Origin: an uncultured Pigmentiphaga sp.
GTDB taxonomy: Bacteria > Pseudomonadota > Gammaproteobacteria > Burkholderiales > Burkholderiaceae_B
Assembly: GCA_937891425.1 (NCBI GenBank)
Contig: CALAGD010000096.1
Span: 1 to 34,300, forward strand
Length of the DNA: 34,300 bases
Reading direction: 5' to 3'
This document shows positions 1 through 10,123 of this stretch, piece by piece; within the stretch, counting starts at the first letter, position 1; every line of letters starts with the position of its first letter. Under the pieces are notes generated by a model. It was not told the DNA's origin. It made no database searches and saw only the letters and a program-made list of their open reading frames with translations. Both the position numbers and the translations under genes were made by a program.

Positions 1-881
1 TGCTCCAGCTCATCCGGCATGCGGACGTTCTCATCGAGGGGTACCGGCCCGGCGTCATGGAGCGCCTGGGTCTGGGGCCAGAGATCGCTCATGGCGTGAA
101 TCCACGCCTGGTGTATGCGCGCATGACGGGCTGGGGACAGACGGGGCCCCTGGCCCAGCGTGCGGGCCACGACATCAACTACATCTCTCTGGTTGGCGCT
201 CTCGACCCGATCGGGCCGGAGGATGGGGCGCCGGTACCGCCGCTGAATCTCGTTGGCGATTACGGGGGCGGCAGCCTGTACCTGCTATTCGGCATCCTGT
301 CGGCACTGCATGAACGGCAGCGTTCAGGACAGGGACAGGTTGTGGACGCAGCGATCATCGACGGTACCGCATCCCTGATGGGTCTGGCCCTGCAGCAATG
401 GCAGCAGGGCAAGTTCCAGTTTCGTCGCGGCGCCAACCTGCTGGATGGCGGCAAGGCGTTCTACGGCACCTACCGGACAGCCGATGGCAAGTACCTCAGC
501 GTGGGCCCACTGGAACCCAGGTTCTTCCAGGAATTCTGTGCCACGCTGGAGCTTGATGCGTCCCTTTGGCAGGCCCCCCACGACCCGAACCGGAACGAGG
601 CGCTGAAAGCAGCGCTGGCCGCGCGCTTTGCCACTCGCACCCGTCACGAATGGGCGGTGATGCTGGCCGACCGCGATGTGTGCTGCACCCCCGTGCTGAA
701 CCTGGCGGAAGCGCTGGAGCATCCGCACAACCGGGAACGCGGCGTCTTTGCGCAGCAGGATGGGGTTTGGCAGCCGGCGCCCGCGCCCCGGCTCTCGCGC
801 ACACCCGGCCAGCTGCGTCCGGTACAGCCCACCCGACACACGCTCGCGGATTGCATCGGCGCCTGGAGCAGACGGGACTGA
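1..881 (+). CDS. alpha-methylacyl-CoA racemase, 5' truncated by the window edge
   Basis: The frame is open from position 3 to the stop at 881, about 292 residues, so the N-terminus is off the window. The product is a family III CoA-transferase fold enzyme (CaiB/BaiF) of the AMACR branch, which epimerises 2-methyl branched acyl-CoA esters. Visible family marks are EGYRPGVMERLG near the left edge, MTGWGQTGP, GHDINYISLVGAL (the His of this motif is the family's catalytic base), GDYGGG (catalytic Asp) and GPLEPRFF (the conserved Glu). GHDINY followed by GAL separates racemases from true CoA-transferases. It converges on cca with only three bases between the stop codons, and no terminator is visible between them. 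The substrate cannot be read from the sequence. Confidence 0.88.
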   Translation, partial: LQLIRHADVLIEGYRPGVMERLGLGPEIAHGVNPRLVYARMTGWGQTGPLAQRAGHDINYISLVGALDPIGPEDGAPVPPLNLVGDYGGGSLYLLFGILSALHERQRSGQGQVVDAAIIDGTASLMGLALQQWQQGKFQFRRGANLLDGGKAFYGTYRTADGKYLSVGPLEPRFFQEFCATLELDASLWQAPHDPNRNEALKAALAARFATRTRHEWAVMLADRDVCCTPVLNLAEALEHPHNRERGVFAQQDGVWQPAPAPRLSRTPGQLRPVQPTRHTLADCIGAWSRRD

Positions 882-884
882 CTT

Positions 885-2033
885 TCAGCCCGGCACGTCG
901 AAACAAGCCTCCAGCGCCTGCAAGCGGGCCTGTCGTACGGCCTCGCGAATGCCGGCTGGCTGGTGCTGGTGGGCACGCGCCACCGCCCCCGCATCCACCT
1001 GCCGAACCACATCCAGCCAGACCTGCCACTGCTGCAGGTCGACTTCCACGCAGACCTGTGCGGCATCGAGCAGCGCCATGAAACGTTCAGGCTTGCGCAA
1101 GCCGTCGCAACGCTCGATCAGACCCAGGACGGATTCCGCATCCGTGAGGGGCCAGGCCGCGAGCATCAGCTTCAGCAAGCGTGCAAAGTCGGCACATTCG
1201 TTGGGAACGCGCAGGCGCCGGTTCAGTGGCTCCGGGTCGGGCACATGCACGCATGAGGCACCGTATCGTGCCGGCAACGGCAACCTCCGCCGTGCGGCGC
1301 AATCGATCAGGTCGAGAAACCCACCCTCACCCGTCGCTGCGTGCACGGCCCGGTGCCACTCTGGCGCCACCCGCTCGAGCGCACGGGCCTGATCGAGCAC
1401 CTGAAACATGCGCGACGGCAGATCGTGCATCAGACCCCGCGACACCTCTTTCCAGACGCGCTCCGGCACCAGGGCGTCGACCTCGCCAGCAGCGGCCATT
1501 TGTTCGCACAGCTTCAGTGTCTCCACAGCCACCGAGAATTCCGGAAAACGGGCGGCGAACCGGGCCAGACGCAGGATGCGCACGGGGTCCTCGGCAAACG
1601 CGGGACCAATATGGCGCAGGACGCGTCTCTGCAGGTCTTGCTGGCCCCCTGCAGGGTCGATGAGGCGACCATCGGGGGCCTGCGCGATGGCATTGACCGT
1701 GAGATCGCGCCGCTGCAGATCCTGTTCGAGCGTAACATCCGGCCCAGCGTAGAAAACGAAGCCGCGATATCCGCGCCCCGACTTCCGCTCCGTGCGAGCC
1801 AGGGCATACTCCTCGCGAGTGCGCGGGTGCAAGAACACCGGAAAATCATCACCGACCGGCAGAAAGCCGCGGTCCAGCAGCGTCTGCGGATGCGCACCGA
1901 CCACGACCCAATCACGATCGCCCGCGGGCAGGCCCAGCAGGGCGTCGCGCACGGCGCCACCCACAACATACACATCCAGTCCACGCACCTGTGGGTCGGT
2001 CAGGGCATCAGCAGCGAGCAATGGCAGGTTCAT
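885..2033 (-). CDS. cca: CCA tRNA nucleotidyltransferase, short form without HD motif
   Basis: A 382-residue protein that adds or repairs the 3' CCA end of tRNAs. The N-terminus has the class II nucleotidyltransferase signature VYVVGGAVRDALLG followed by GDRDWVVVG (metal-binding acidic residues), then RRDLTVNAIA and EDPVRILRLARFAARF of the neck region. E. coli Cca is about 412 residues and carries a C-terminal HD phosphohydrolase domain. Here the corresponding stretch (roughly residues 215-300) shows no HTLMVL or VHDLGK motif, so the phosphodiesterase and phosphatase activities are probably absent. From memory, Bordetella relatives look the same. It starts with ATG 39 bp downstream of slt and is probably cotranscribed with it. 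The SD is weak. Confidence 0.93.
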   Translation of the reverse strand: MNLPLLAADALTDPQVRGLDVYVVGGAVRDALLGLPAGDRDWVVVGAHPQTLLDRGFLPVGDDFPVFLHPRTREEYALARTERKSGRGYRGFVFYAGPDVTLEQDLQRRDLTVNAIAQAPDGRLIDPAGGQQDLQRRVLRHIGPAFAEDPVRILRLARFAARFPEFSVAVETLKLCEQMAAAGEVDALVPERVWKEVSRGLMHDLPSRMFQVLDQARALERVAPEWHRAVHAATGEGGFLDLIDCAARRRLPLPARYGASCVHVPDPEPLNRRLRVPNECADFARLLKLMLAAWPLTDAESVLGLIERCDGLRKPERFMALLDAAQVCVEVDLQQWQVWLDVVRQVDAGAVARAHQHQPAGIREAVRQARLQALEACFDVPG

Positions 2034-2072
2034 GGCTTCATGCGTGTGTATCGGGTTACCTGGCTAGCCACT

Positions 2073-4043
2073 TCAAGGCGTGTTGGTGGCATAAATGGGT
2101 CGGGGCGCGATGATGCCCAGGCGTTCTTTCAGCGACTGCGGCTTGCCCGTGAACAGGGCCGTGTAATAGGTGGCGTTGGAAAGCACTTTCTGCACGTAAT
2201 TGCGCGTTTCCGTGAACGGAATGGTTTCCGCGAAGATGGCTCCTTCCATGGGACGGGCAATGGTAGAGCGCCATGCGATGGGCCGGCGCGGCCCCGCGTT
2301 GTATCCCGCAGAAGCCAGCAGCTGCGACCCGTCGAGATCTTCAAGCACGATATTGAGGTAATGTGTTCCCAACGTGGTATTGACGTCGAAGTCGTTCACG
2401 CGCGCAGGATGAAAATCGGTCATGCCAATGCGGCGCGCCACCCAGCGCGCCGTACCCGGCATCAGCTGCATGAGACCCGATGCTCCCGCGCGCGAACGCG
2501 CCGCCGGCACGAACCGCGACTCCTGGCGGATCAGGCCATACACCCATGCGGGGTCGAGCCCGAGTTCCTGGGCCTTGGCAGCGACCTGCTCGCGATAGGG
2601 CGCGATGAAACGCTGCGTGAAGTCGTGCTCGTTGCGAGTGAGTTCCGACGTATTCACGACCCGGTCGTAAATGCCAGCCTCGCGCGCCAGCTCGGCCGCG
2701 GCCAGCAATTGTCGATCTGACATTGCACGCAACGCGAAATTCCATTCGGGTACCGCTTCGCTGCGCCACCCCAGCTCGAACAGCGCCAGCGCGCGGCGCA
2801 GGCCCGGGTTTGCCCGAGCCTCGGCCATTTCTTGCGGAGTCGGCGGAGCGGCTCGGGGCGGGATGGTCGTAAGACGACCGAGCTCTTCGGCCGCCAGTTG
2901 CCCGTAGTACTCGAACCGGCCCGCCAGTTGTTCGAACTCCTGTCGGGCTTCGCGCTGCTTTCCGGTGGCAGCCAGCGCCCGCGCGTGCCAGTATCGCCAG
3001 GCACTGCGTTCACGCAATTCCGGCCGCATCAGTTCGATGGTCCGCTGCACCCATGGCCAGTCGATGGGCACACTTCGCAGCGCTGCCCTCACGCGCCACT
3101 CGGCGTTGTAGTCGCTGATGCGCGCGGCGAGTGTCTGGCGGTACCACGTTTCGGCAATGTCGTGCTGGCGCAATGCGGCCAGCAGGGCGAAATGGGCCTG
3201 CACCCAGGCGGCGTCCCGCGCCGGCAAGCGGGACGCCCAGGTGCTGCGGAAATACTCGTGGCCCGGCAGCATGTCCTTGCGTGCCAGCCGAGCTAGCGCA
3301 ACCACCACGAGCTCGCGTTCGCGCGGGTCAAGTTTCTTGCCTTCACGCTGCTTCAGCCACGCGCGCGGTTTCTCCCACAACGCTGCGAACTCCCTGGTGC
3401 GTTGCGGCCCGAAGAGGTACTGGGCCAGCCCGCTGGCAGTGCGCCGGTCGTCGATATCTACCGCGTCGCGCAATTGTTCTGACAAAACGGAGAATGGCAG
3501 GGCATTGTCGGCTGTCAGCGCATCGTATAGGGCCCAGCAGTTCAGGCCAGGCGTGAACACGGCCACTGCTTCGCCAGGCTGCACACGGCCGCCCCTGGCA
3601 TGGCGGGCGTGCAAGATGGCACAATGTACCTGTGGATCGTTCAGCACGTAGCCTTCGGCCAGACGGCGCACCACGTCGAAATCGCCACGCAACGCTGCCG
3701 CCTGGATGGCATCGGAGCGCATGCGCTGTTCAAGATAGGTGCCCCGCTGCGACTCTACGAACTGGAAAATTTCGGTCGTGGGCAAAGGCAGCGACCGGTC
3801 GTTCAGCTGCTGGCGCAACAGCCAGTATTGCGGATATGCTCCCAACAGGTCGTTGCTGGCCGCGGCAGCGATTCTTGCCAGGCGGTCCCACATTTTTGCG
3901 TCGAGCGCCTGACGCGCAGCCACGACGGGAAGTTCGGTAGTTTGCGCGGCTGCCGGCACGGCAATCAGAACGCTGACACTGACGCCGGCAAGCAGTCGAG
4001 CTGCACGCGCACACCAGGCGCGCCATTCGTTACGTTTGTTCAT
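2073..4043 (-). CDS. slt: soluble lytic murein transglycosylase (Slt70 type)
   Basis: A 656-residue periplasmic enzyme that cleaves the MurNAc-GlcNAc bond of peptidoglycan with formation of 1,6-anhydro-MurNAc. The ATG at 4043 is preferred over upstream in-frame starts because it gives a basic N-terminus (MNKRNEW), a hydrophobic core and an AAA-type cleavage site just before QTTELP. The long superhelical U domain fills the first ~480 residues. The catalytic domain follows, with RQESRF (catalytic Glu about residue 508), GLMQLMPGTA and AGYNAGP, the three classic Slt motifs. Length matches E. coli Slt70 (about 645). Its start codon lies within about 12 bp of the divergent 5-formyl-THF cyclo-ligase start, and cca follows 39 bp downstream. 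Confidence 0.93.
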   Translation of the reverse strand: MNKRNEWRAWCARAARLLAGVSVSVLIAVPAAAQTTELPVVAARQALDAKMWDRLARIAAAASNDLLGAYPQYWLLRQQLNDRSLPLPTTEIFQFVESQRGTYLEQRMRSDAIQAAALRGDFDVVRRLAEGYVLNDPQVHCAILHARHARGGRVQPGEAVAVFTPGLNCWALYDALTADNALPFSVLSEQLRDAVDIDDRRTASGLAQYLFGPQRTREFAALWEKPRAWLKQREGKKLDPRERELVVVALARLARKDMLPGHEYFRSTWASRLPARDAAWVQAHFALLAALRQHDIAETWYRQTLAARISDYNAEWRVRAALRSVPIDWPWVQRTIELMRPELRERSAWRYWHARALAATGKQREARQEFEQLAGRFEYYGQLAAEELGRLTTIPPRAAPPTPQEMAEARANPGLRRALALFELGWRSEAVPEWNFALRAMSDRQLLAAAELAREAGIYDRVVNTSELTRNEHDFTQRFIAPYREQVAAKAQELGLDPAWVYGLIRQESRFVPAARSRAGASGLMQLMPGTARWVARRIGMTDFHPARVNDFDVNTTLGTHYLNIVLEDLDGSQLLASAGYNAGPRRPIAWRSTIARPMEGAIFAETIPFTETRNYVQKVLSNATYYTALFTGKPQSLKERLGIIAPRPIYATNTP

Positions 4044-4054
4044 TGCCGACACAG

Positions 4055-4768
4055 ATGAGCCCCATGGATACCACTGAAGACCGAGCCCTGCCGCGGACTG
4101 CTGCTTCGCGCGCAGCGGCATCTCCACAACAGGATAGCGCGAATGCTCTCCCCTCTTCCCATGTCGACACCCAGACCCTGCGCCAGCGTTTGCTGGAGGC
4201 ACGCACCGCTCTCTCGGGCAACGCACGCGAGGTCGCCAACGCCGCCCTGCTGCAGAATCTGGAGTCGGGCTGGGACACCAGCCCCGCGGGCCACCTCGCA
4301 CGTTCGCTGGGCGGCCGACAGGCTATCGTAGCAGCCTTCTGGCCCATCCGGAACGAGCCCGACCTGAGCGACCTCCTGGTGCGCTGGGCTACGGCAGGCA
4401 CCTACCGCATCGCATTGCCCACCGTGCAGGAACCCGACGCACCGCTGGTGTTCCGCCCCTGGGTACCCAAGAGCCCCATGCGCGTGGGGCGTTTCAGCAT
4501 TCCCGAGCCTCATACCGAAGAAACATGCGTTCCCGACATTGTGCTGGTGCCCACCCTGGGCTACACGCCCCGCGGCGAACGCATCGGCTACGGCAAGGGT
4601 TTCTACGACCGCACCTTGACCGCCCTGCGCGCACAGGGACATCAATTTGCCAGCGTCGGAATTGCATTCTCGTGTGGGCGTGTGGCACCACACGAACACC
4701 GTGCTGCCCCCCACGACGTCAACCTGGATGCCATCGTTGACGACCTGGGCTGGACCATTCCCGAATAA
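4055..4768 (+). CDS. ygfA: 5-formyltetrahydrofolate cyclo-ligase
   Basis: About 237 residues; converts 5-formyl-THF to 5,10-methenyl-THF with ATP, returning stored folate to the one-carbon pool. Visible family features are the LRQRLLEAR helix, the central FWPIRNEPDL segment, DIVLVPTLGYTPRGERIGYGKGFYDRTL (the hallmark GxGxGFYDR loop that binds ATP phosphate), and VAPHEHDxxLDAIV near the C-terminus in a variant form. The N-terminal ~40 residues are low-complexity and poorly conserved. TTG at 4043, ATG at 4055 and ATG at 4064 are all possible starts, and none has a good SD, so the exact start is uncertain. It is divergent from slt, with start codons almost touching. Its neighbourhood with metF and ahcY fits folate and methyl-group metabolism. 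Confidence 0.9.
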   Translation: MSPMDTTEDRALPRTAASRAAASPQQDSANALPSSHVDTQTLRQRLLEARTALSGNAREVANAALLQNLESGWDTSPAGHLARSLGGRQAIVAAFWPIRNEPDLSDLLVRWATAGTYRIALPTVQEPDAPLVFRPWVPKSPMRVGRFSIPEPHTEETCVPDIVLVPTLGYTPRGERIGYGKGFYDRTLTALRAQGHQFASVGIAFSCGRVAPHEHRAAPHDVNLDAIVDDLGWTIPE

Positions 4769-4773
4769 GCGCA

Positions 4774-4821
4774 GTTGGGGCCGCTGCTGGCGGGTTGACG
4801 CGCTGCGGCGATGGCCCCAAC
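4774..4821. terminator. long-arm inverted repeat downstream of the cyclo-ligase gene
   Basis: GTTGGGGCC at 4774-4782 is mirrored by GGCCCCAAC at 4813-4821, a perfect 9-bp inverted repeat with a 30-nt GC-rich loop, beginning five bases after the cyclo-ligase stop. There is no T-run, so it would not be a canonical intrinsic terminator. It could act as a 3'-end stabiliser or as part of the convergent boundary with metF. Confidence 0.35.
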
Positions 4822-4878
4822 CCCGATAACGCGGGGATCGTAACGTGCCGCCGGCAAATGCCCATTCCCGACACAGGA

Positions 4879-4909
4879 GCCGGGCAAGGGCGGCTGCTGC
4901 CAGCCCGGC
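4879..4909. terminator. hairpin in the cyclo-ligase/metF convergent gap, on the metF side
   Basis: GCCGGGC at 4879-4885 pairs with GCCCGGC at 4903-4909 around a 17-nt loop, 33 bp after the metF stop on the minus strand. It lacks a T-tract. The rest of the 174-bp convergent gap shows no gene. Confidence 0.3.
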
Positions 4910-4942
4910 CCCTGCCGGAGACAGAACGATCGGAATCAAGGC

Positions 4943-5791
4943 CTACCGTGGCAGCGCGAGCCGCGAGCAGATGGAGAGGACGGACTCGGCGTTGTTCAGG
5001 GTGTAGAAATGCAGCCCCGGCGCACCACCGTCAATCAACCGCTCACAGAGTGCCGTGACCACGTCGGCACCGAAAGCCCGGATCGATGCCTTGTCGTCGC
5101 CAAATGACGCCAGGCGCAACCGGATCCAGCGCGGAATCTCGGCACCGCACATGTCGGAGAACCGAGCCAGCTGCGCATAATTGTTGATGGGCATGACGCC
5201 CGGGACGATAGGCTGGGTTACGCCCCTGGCCAGCGCGCGATCGACGAAATCGAAGTACGCGTCGGCGTTGTAAAAGTACTGAGTGATGGCCCCGTTGGCC
5301 CCGGCCTGCATTTTGGCCACGAAATGCTCGAGATCCGAGTCTGGATCGCGCGCTTGCGGATGCATTTCCGGGTAGGCAGCCACCTTGATGTCGAACCACT
5401 CGCCGGTTTCCTCGCGCACGAACGCCACCAGATCGCTTGCATAGCGCAAGGGTCCAACGGTGAGTCCCATGCCCGAGGGCAGGTCGCCGCGCAACGCAAC
5501 GAGGCGCCGCACGCCCATTTCCTGGTAGGTGCGCAGCAGTTCGCAAATGCTTTCGCGGGTTGCGCCTATGCACGACAGATGGGGCGCGGCATCGAACCCC
5601 AGGCCCTGCAGCAGCCCGATGGCCGCCACCGTGCCTTCACGGGTGGTACCGCCGGCGCCAAACGTCACGCTGACGAACCGGGGGTTCAGGGACGAGAGCT
5701 CCTGGGCCGCGCGCACGAGACGCTCCTGCGCCACCGCCTCGCGCGGGGGAAAGAACTCGAGGCTGAGCTCGAGAGATTGCGTTTGAGACAT
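4943..5791 (-). CDS. metF: 5,10-methylenetetrahydrofolate reductase
   Basis: A 282-residue FAD enzyme that reduces methylene-THF to 5-methyl-THF, the methyl donor for methionine synthase. The single TIM-barrel domain shows LEFFPPRE (catalytic Glu region), FVSVTFGAGGTTREGT, APHLSCIG, LVALRGDLP, VAAYPEMHPQA, GANGAITQYFYN, VPGVMPINN and LHFYTLNNAE, all typical of bacterial MetF. The length is normal. It is the third gene of the minus-strand ahcY operon, starting 10 bp after the stop of the PF04020-type membrane protein. It is therefore expected to be controlled by the SAH riboswitch upstream of ahcY, unless a separate promoter exists within the operon. Confidence 0.96.
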   Translation of the reverse strand: MSQTQSLELSLEFFPPREAVAQERLVRAAQELSSLNPRFVSVTFGAGGTTREGTVAAIGLLQGLGFDAAPHLSCIGATRESICELLRTYQEMGVRRLVALRGDLPSGMGLTVGPLRYASDLVAFVREETGEWFDIKVAAYPEMHPQARDPDSDLEHFVAKMQAGANGAITQYFYNADAYFDFVDRALARGVTQPIVPGVMPINNYAQLARFSDMCGAEIPRWIRLRLASFGDDKASIRAFGADVVTALCERLIDGGAPGLHFYTLNNAESVLSICSRLALPR

Positions 5792-5801
5792 CAGGCAAGA
5801 C

Positions 5802-6140
5802 TTAAGTGATCAGCAACGACAGCGCGCTGGATATGATGCTGTACAGCAGCGCGCCCGCCATGGCCCACCAGAACCCCGCCACCTTGAACCCGGAGAGAAT
5901 TGACCCTACAAACCAGAACACAAGAGCATTGATGACCAGCAGGAACAGGCCGAGGGTGAGAATGGTGATGGGCAGCGTGAGAAATACCAGGATGGGTTTG
6001 ACGGCCGTGTTGATGAGCCCGAGGATGAGGGCTGCCACCAGCGCCGAGCCGAAACTTGCGACCGTAATACCGGGCAATACATAGGCTACCACGAGCAACG
6101 CGATGGCATTGAACAGCCAGATCAGCAGTAGTGTCAGCAT
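5802..6140 (-). CDS. four-TM membrane protein, PF04020 / phage-holin superfamily IV type
   Basis: A 112-residue, almost entirely hydrophobic protein with four predicted membrane segments (about residues 3-24, 28-50, 54-80 and 86-110), including GLINTAVKPILVFLTLPITILTLGLF, which is characteristic of the 'Mycobacterial 4 TMS phage holin' family. The holin label is a family name only; members are widespread chromosomal proteins of unknown function. ATG at 6140 is chosen because AGGGAG lies 7 nt upstream and because residues before it would be polar and unconserved. It sits between ahcY and metF, 10 bp before metF, in what looks like one SAH-controlled operon. Confidence 0.85.
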   Translation of the reverse strand: MLTLLLIWLFNAIALLVVAYVLPGITVASFGSALVAALILGLINTAVKPILVFLTLPITILTLGLFLLVINALVFWFVGSILSGFKVAGFWWAMAGALLYSIISSALSLLIT

Positions 6141-6278
6141 TTCTCTCGCTCCCTGAAGGTGGTTCCTGGGCCGTGAACGGGTGCGCCACGGATGCTTGTA
6201 TTTGAGCATGGAGCCCGGCATTCGCCAATTGCCGGCTGACGCAGGCAGGACGCGGGCTCAGTGGACGACGACGCACGC

Positions 6279-6312
6279 AGGGTACGGGCCGGCACCGGCC
6301 CGCACGTACCCT
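6279..6312 (-). other. stable hairpin just downstream of ahcY
   Basis: A bulged stem directly after the ahcY stop: inner arms GGGCCGG and CCGGCCC enclose a 2-nt loop, and outer arms AGGGTAC and GTACCCT are separated from the inner stem by a 4-nt bulge on one side. There is no T-run, so it is more likely an mRNA stability or processing element, or a partial terminator between ahcY and the two downstream genes. Confidence 0.5.
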
Positions 6313-6325
6313 GCCCGTGCTGAGT

Positions 6326-7747
<1,422 letters not shown>

Positions 7748-7772
7748 GTTCAAGACTCCATGAAACCTGCAC

Positions 7773-7809
7773 CGCGCCAGCTGAAAGCCATGCTCGATCA
7801 GCCCGCGCG
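7773..7809 (-). promoter_or_regulatory. hairpin between riboswitch and ahcY start (possible expression platform)
   Basis: On the transcript, CGCGCGGGCTGA (7809-7798) can pair with TCAGCTGGCGCG (7784-7773), 10 of 12 positions matching, across a 13-nt loop. It starts 12 nt after the last riboswitch element and is followed by GTGCAGGTTTC, with only a short T stretch. It could be a weak terminator or could expose or hide the downstream SD-like GGAG near the ahcY start. This is an inference from the sequence alone. Confidence 0.45.
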
Positions 7810-7819
7810 ATAGCAGGGA

Positions 7820-7965
7820 TGAACGAGCGCCGTTACTACAGACCGCCGGCGGTACGGCGGTTTCCACTGGATGACATTCCGAGCCTGGCGGACAGCTGGG
7901 GCAAAAACCTGCACTGGACAGTGCGGTAGCCCGCGCAGCAACCCGTTGCAACGCTCCTCGGAACC
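7820..7965 (-). promoter_or_regulatory. S-adenosylhomocysteine (SAH) riboswitch controlling ahcY-metF
   Basis: The ahcY leader contains the conserved blocks of the SAH riboswitch in order: CCGAGGAGCGTTGCAACGGG (7961-7942), CCAGGCTCGG (7888-7879) and AACGGCGCTCG (7834-7824). CCGAG pairs with CTCGG to form P1, and GAGCG pairs with CGCTC to form the P4 pseudoknot that closes the ligand site. Variable stems lie between the blocks, including a CCGCCG/CGGCGG hairpin around 7843-7860. The class is known to activate ahcY and linked methionine-cycle genes when SAH accumulates, which matches the genes downstream here. Confidence 0.93.
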
Positions 7966-7971
7966 TCCGAC

Positions 7972-7977
7972 ATTGTA
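7972..7977 (-). promoter_or_regulatory. candidate -10 box of the ahcY operon
   Basis: TACAAT on the minus strand is one base off TATAAT and would place the transcription start around 7964-7966, exactly at the 5' edge of the riboswitch aptamer. No good -35 hexamer lies at 16-18 bp spacing, so the promoter call rests on position and the -10 alone. Confidence 0.5.
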
Positions 7978-8033
7978 CCGGGAAAAACGGTGCAATCGCT
8001 CGCGCTTGCCAGCCCGGCCACCGGCCCGCACTG

Positions 8034-9950
<1,917 letters not shown>

Positions 9951-9952
9951 GC

Positions 9953-9989
9953 TGTTTCAATGCAACCATGCAGATGTTTCAGTGAAACA
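9953..9989. promoter_or_regulatory. tandem palindromic operator / upstream activating sequence
   Basis: A perfect palindrome TGTTTCA-G-TGAAACA occupies 9975-9989. A second, imperfect copy TGTTTCA-A-TGCAACC lies at 9953-9967, with centres 22 bp apart, two helical turns, so both would face the same side. The pair sits about 100 bp upstream of the sigma54 promoter, the usual place for an enhancer-binding protein. The imperfect copy begins two bases from the regulator's own start codon, which suggests autorepression. Binding by the adjacent PrpR-like protein is inferred. Confidence 0.75.
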
Positions 9990-10045
9990 GAGCGTGAGCC
10001 GCATGCAAATCAGAAGTAATACCTAGTCAGAAAAAACATGTTTCT

Positions 10046-10058
10046 TTTCAACCGATTA
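10046..10058 (+). promoter_or_regulatory. candidate IHF site between enhancer and sigma54 promoter
   Basis: TTTCAACCGATTA matches the IHF consensus WATCAANNNNTTR at all but one specified position. A six-A tract lies shortly upstream (10031-10036), a common companion of IHF sites. The position between the palindromic operators and the -24/-12 element is where DNA bending is normally needed. The consensus is short, so chance occurrence is possible. Confidence 0.5.
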
Positions 10059-10075
10059 TGCATGCCCCCAAAATC

Positions 10076-10091
10076 TGGCCCGGCGTTTGCA
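10076..10091 (+). promoter_or_regulatory. sigma54 (-24/-12) promoter of the CoA-transferase operon
   Basis: TGGCCCGGCGTTTGCA matches TGGCACG-N4-TTGCW at every specified base except one (A to C), with exact spacing between GG and GC. Transcription would begin near 10102. That lies downstream of the ATGs at 10058 and 10091 and so supports ATG 10124 as the true start of the CoA-transferase. Confidence 0.85.
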
Positions 10092-10123
10092 TGGAGTCTG
10101 CACACACCTTTGGCGAGAGGCTT

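Noticed and set aside
1341..2720. 459-codon plus-strand frame across the cca/slt junction
   Set aside because: Crosses two real genes on the other strand and shows no domain.
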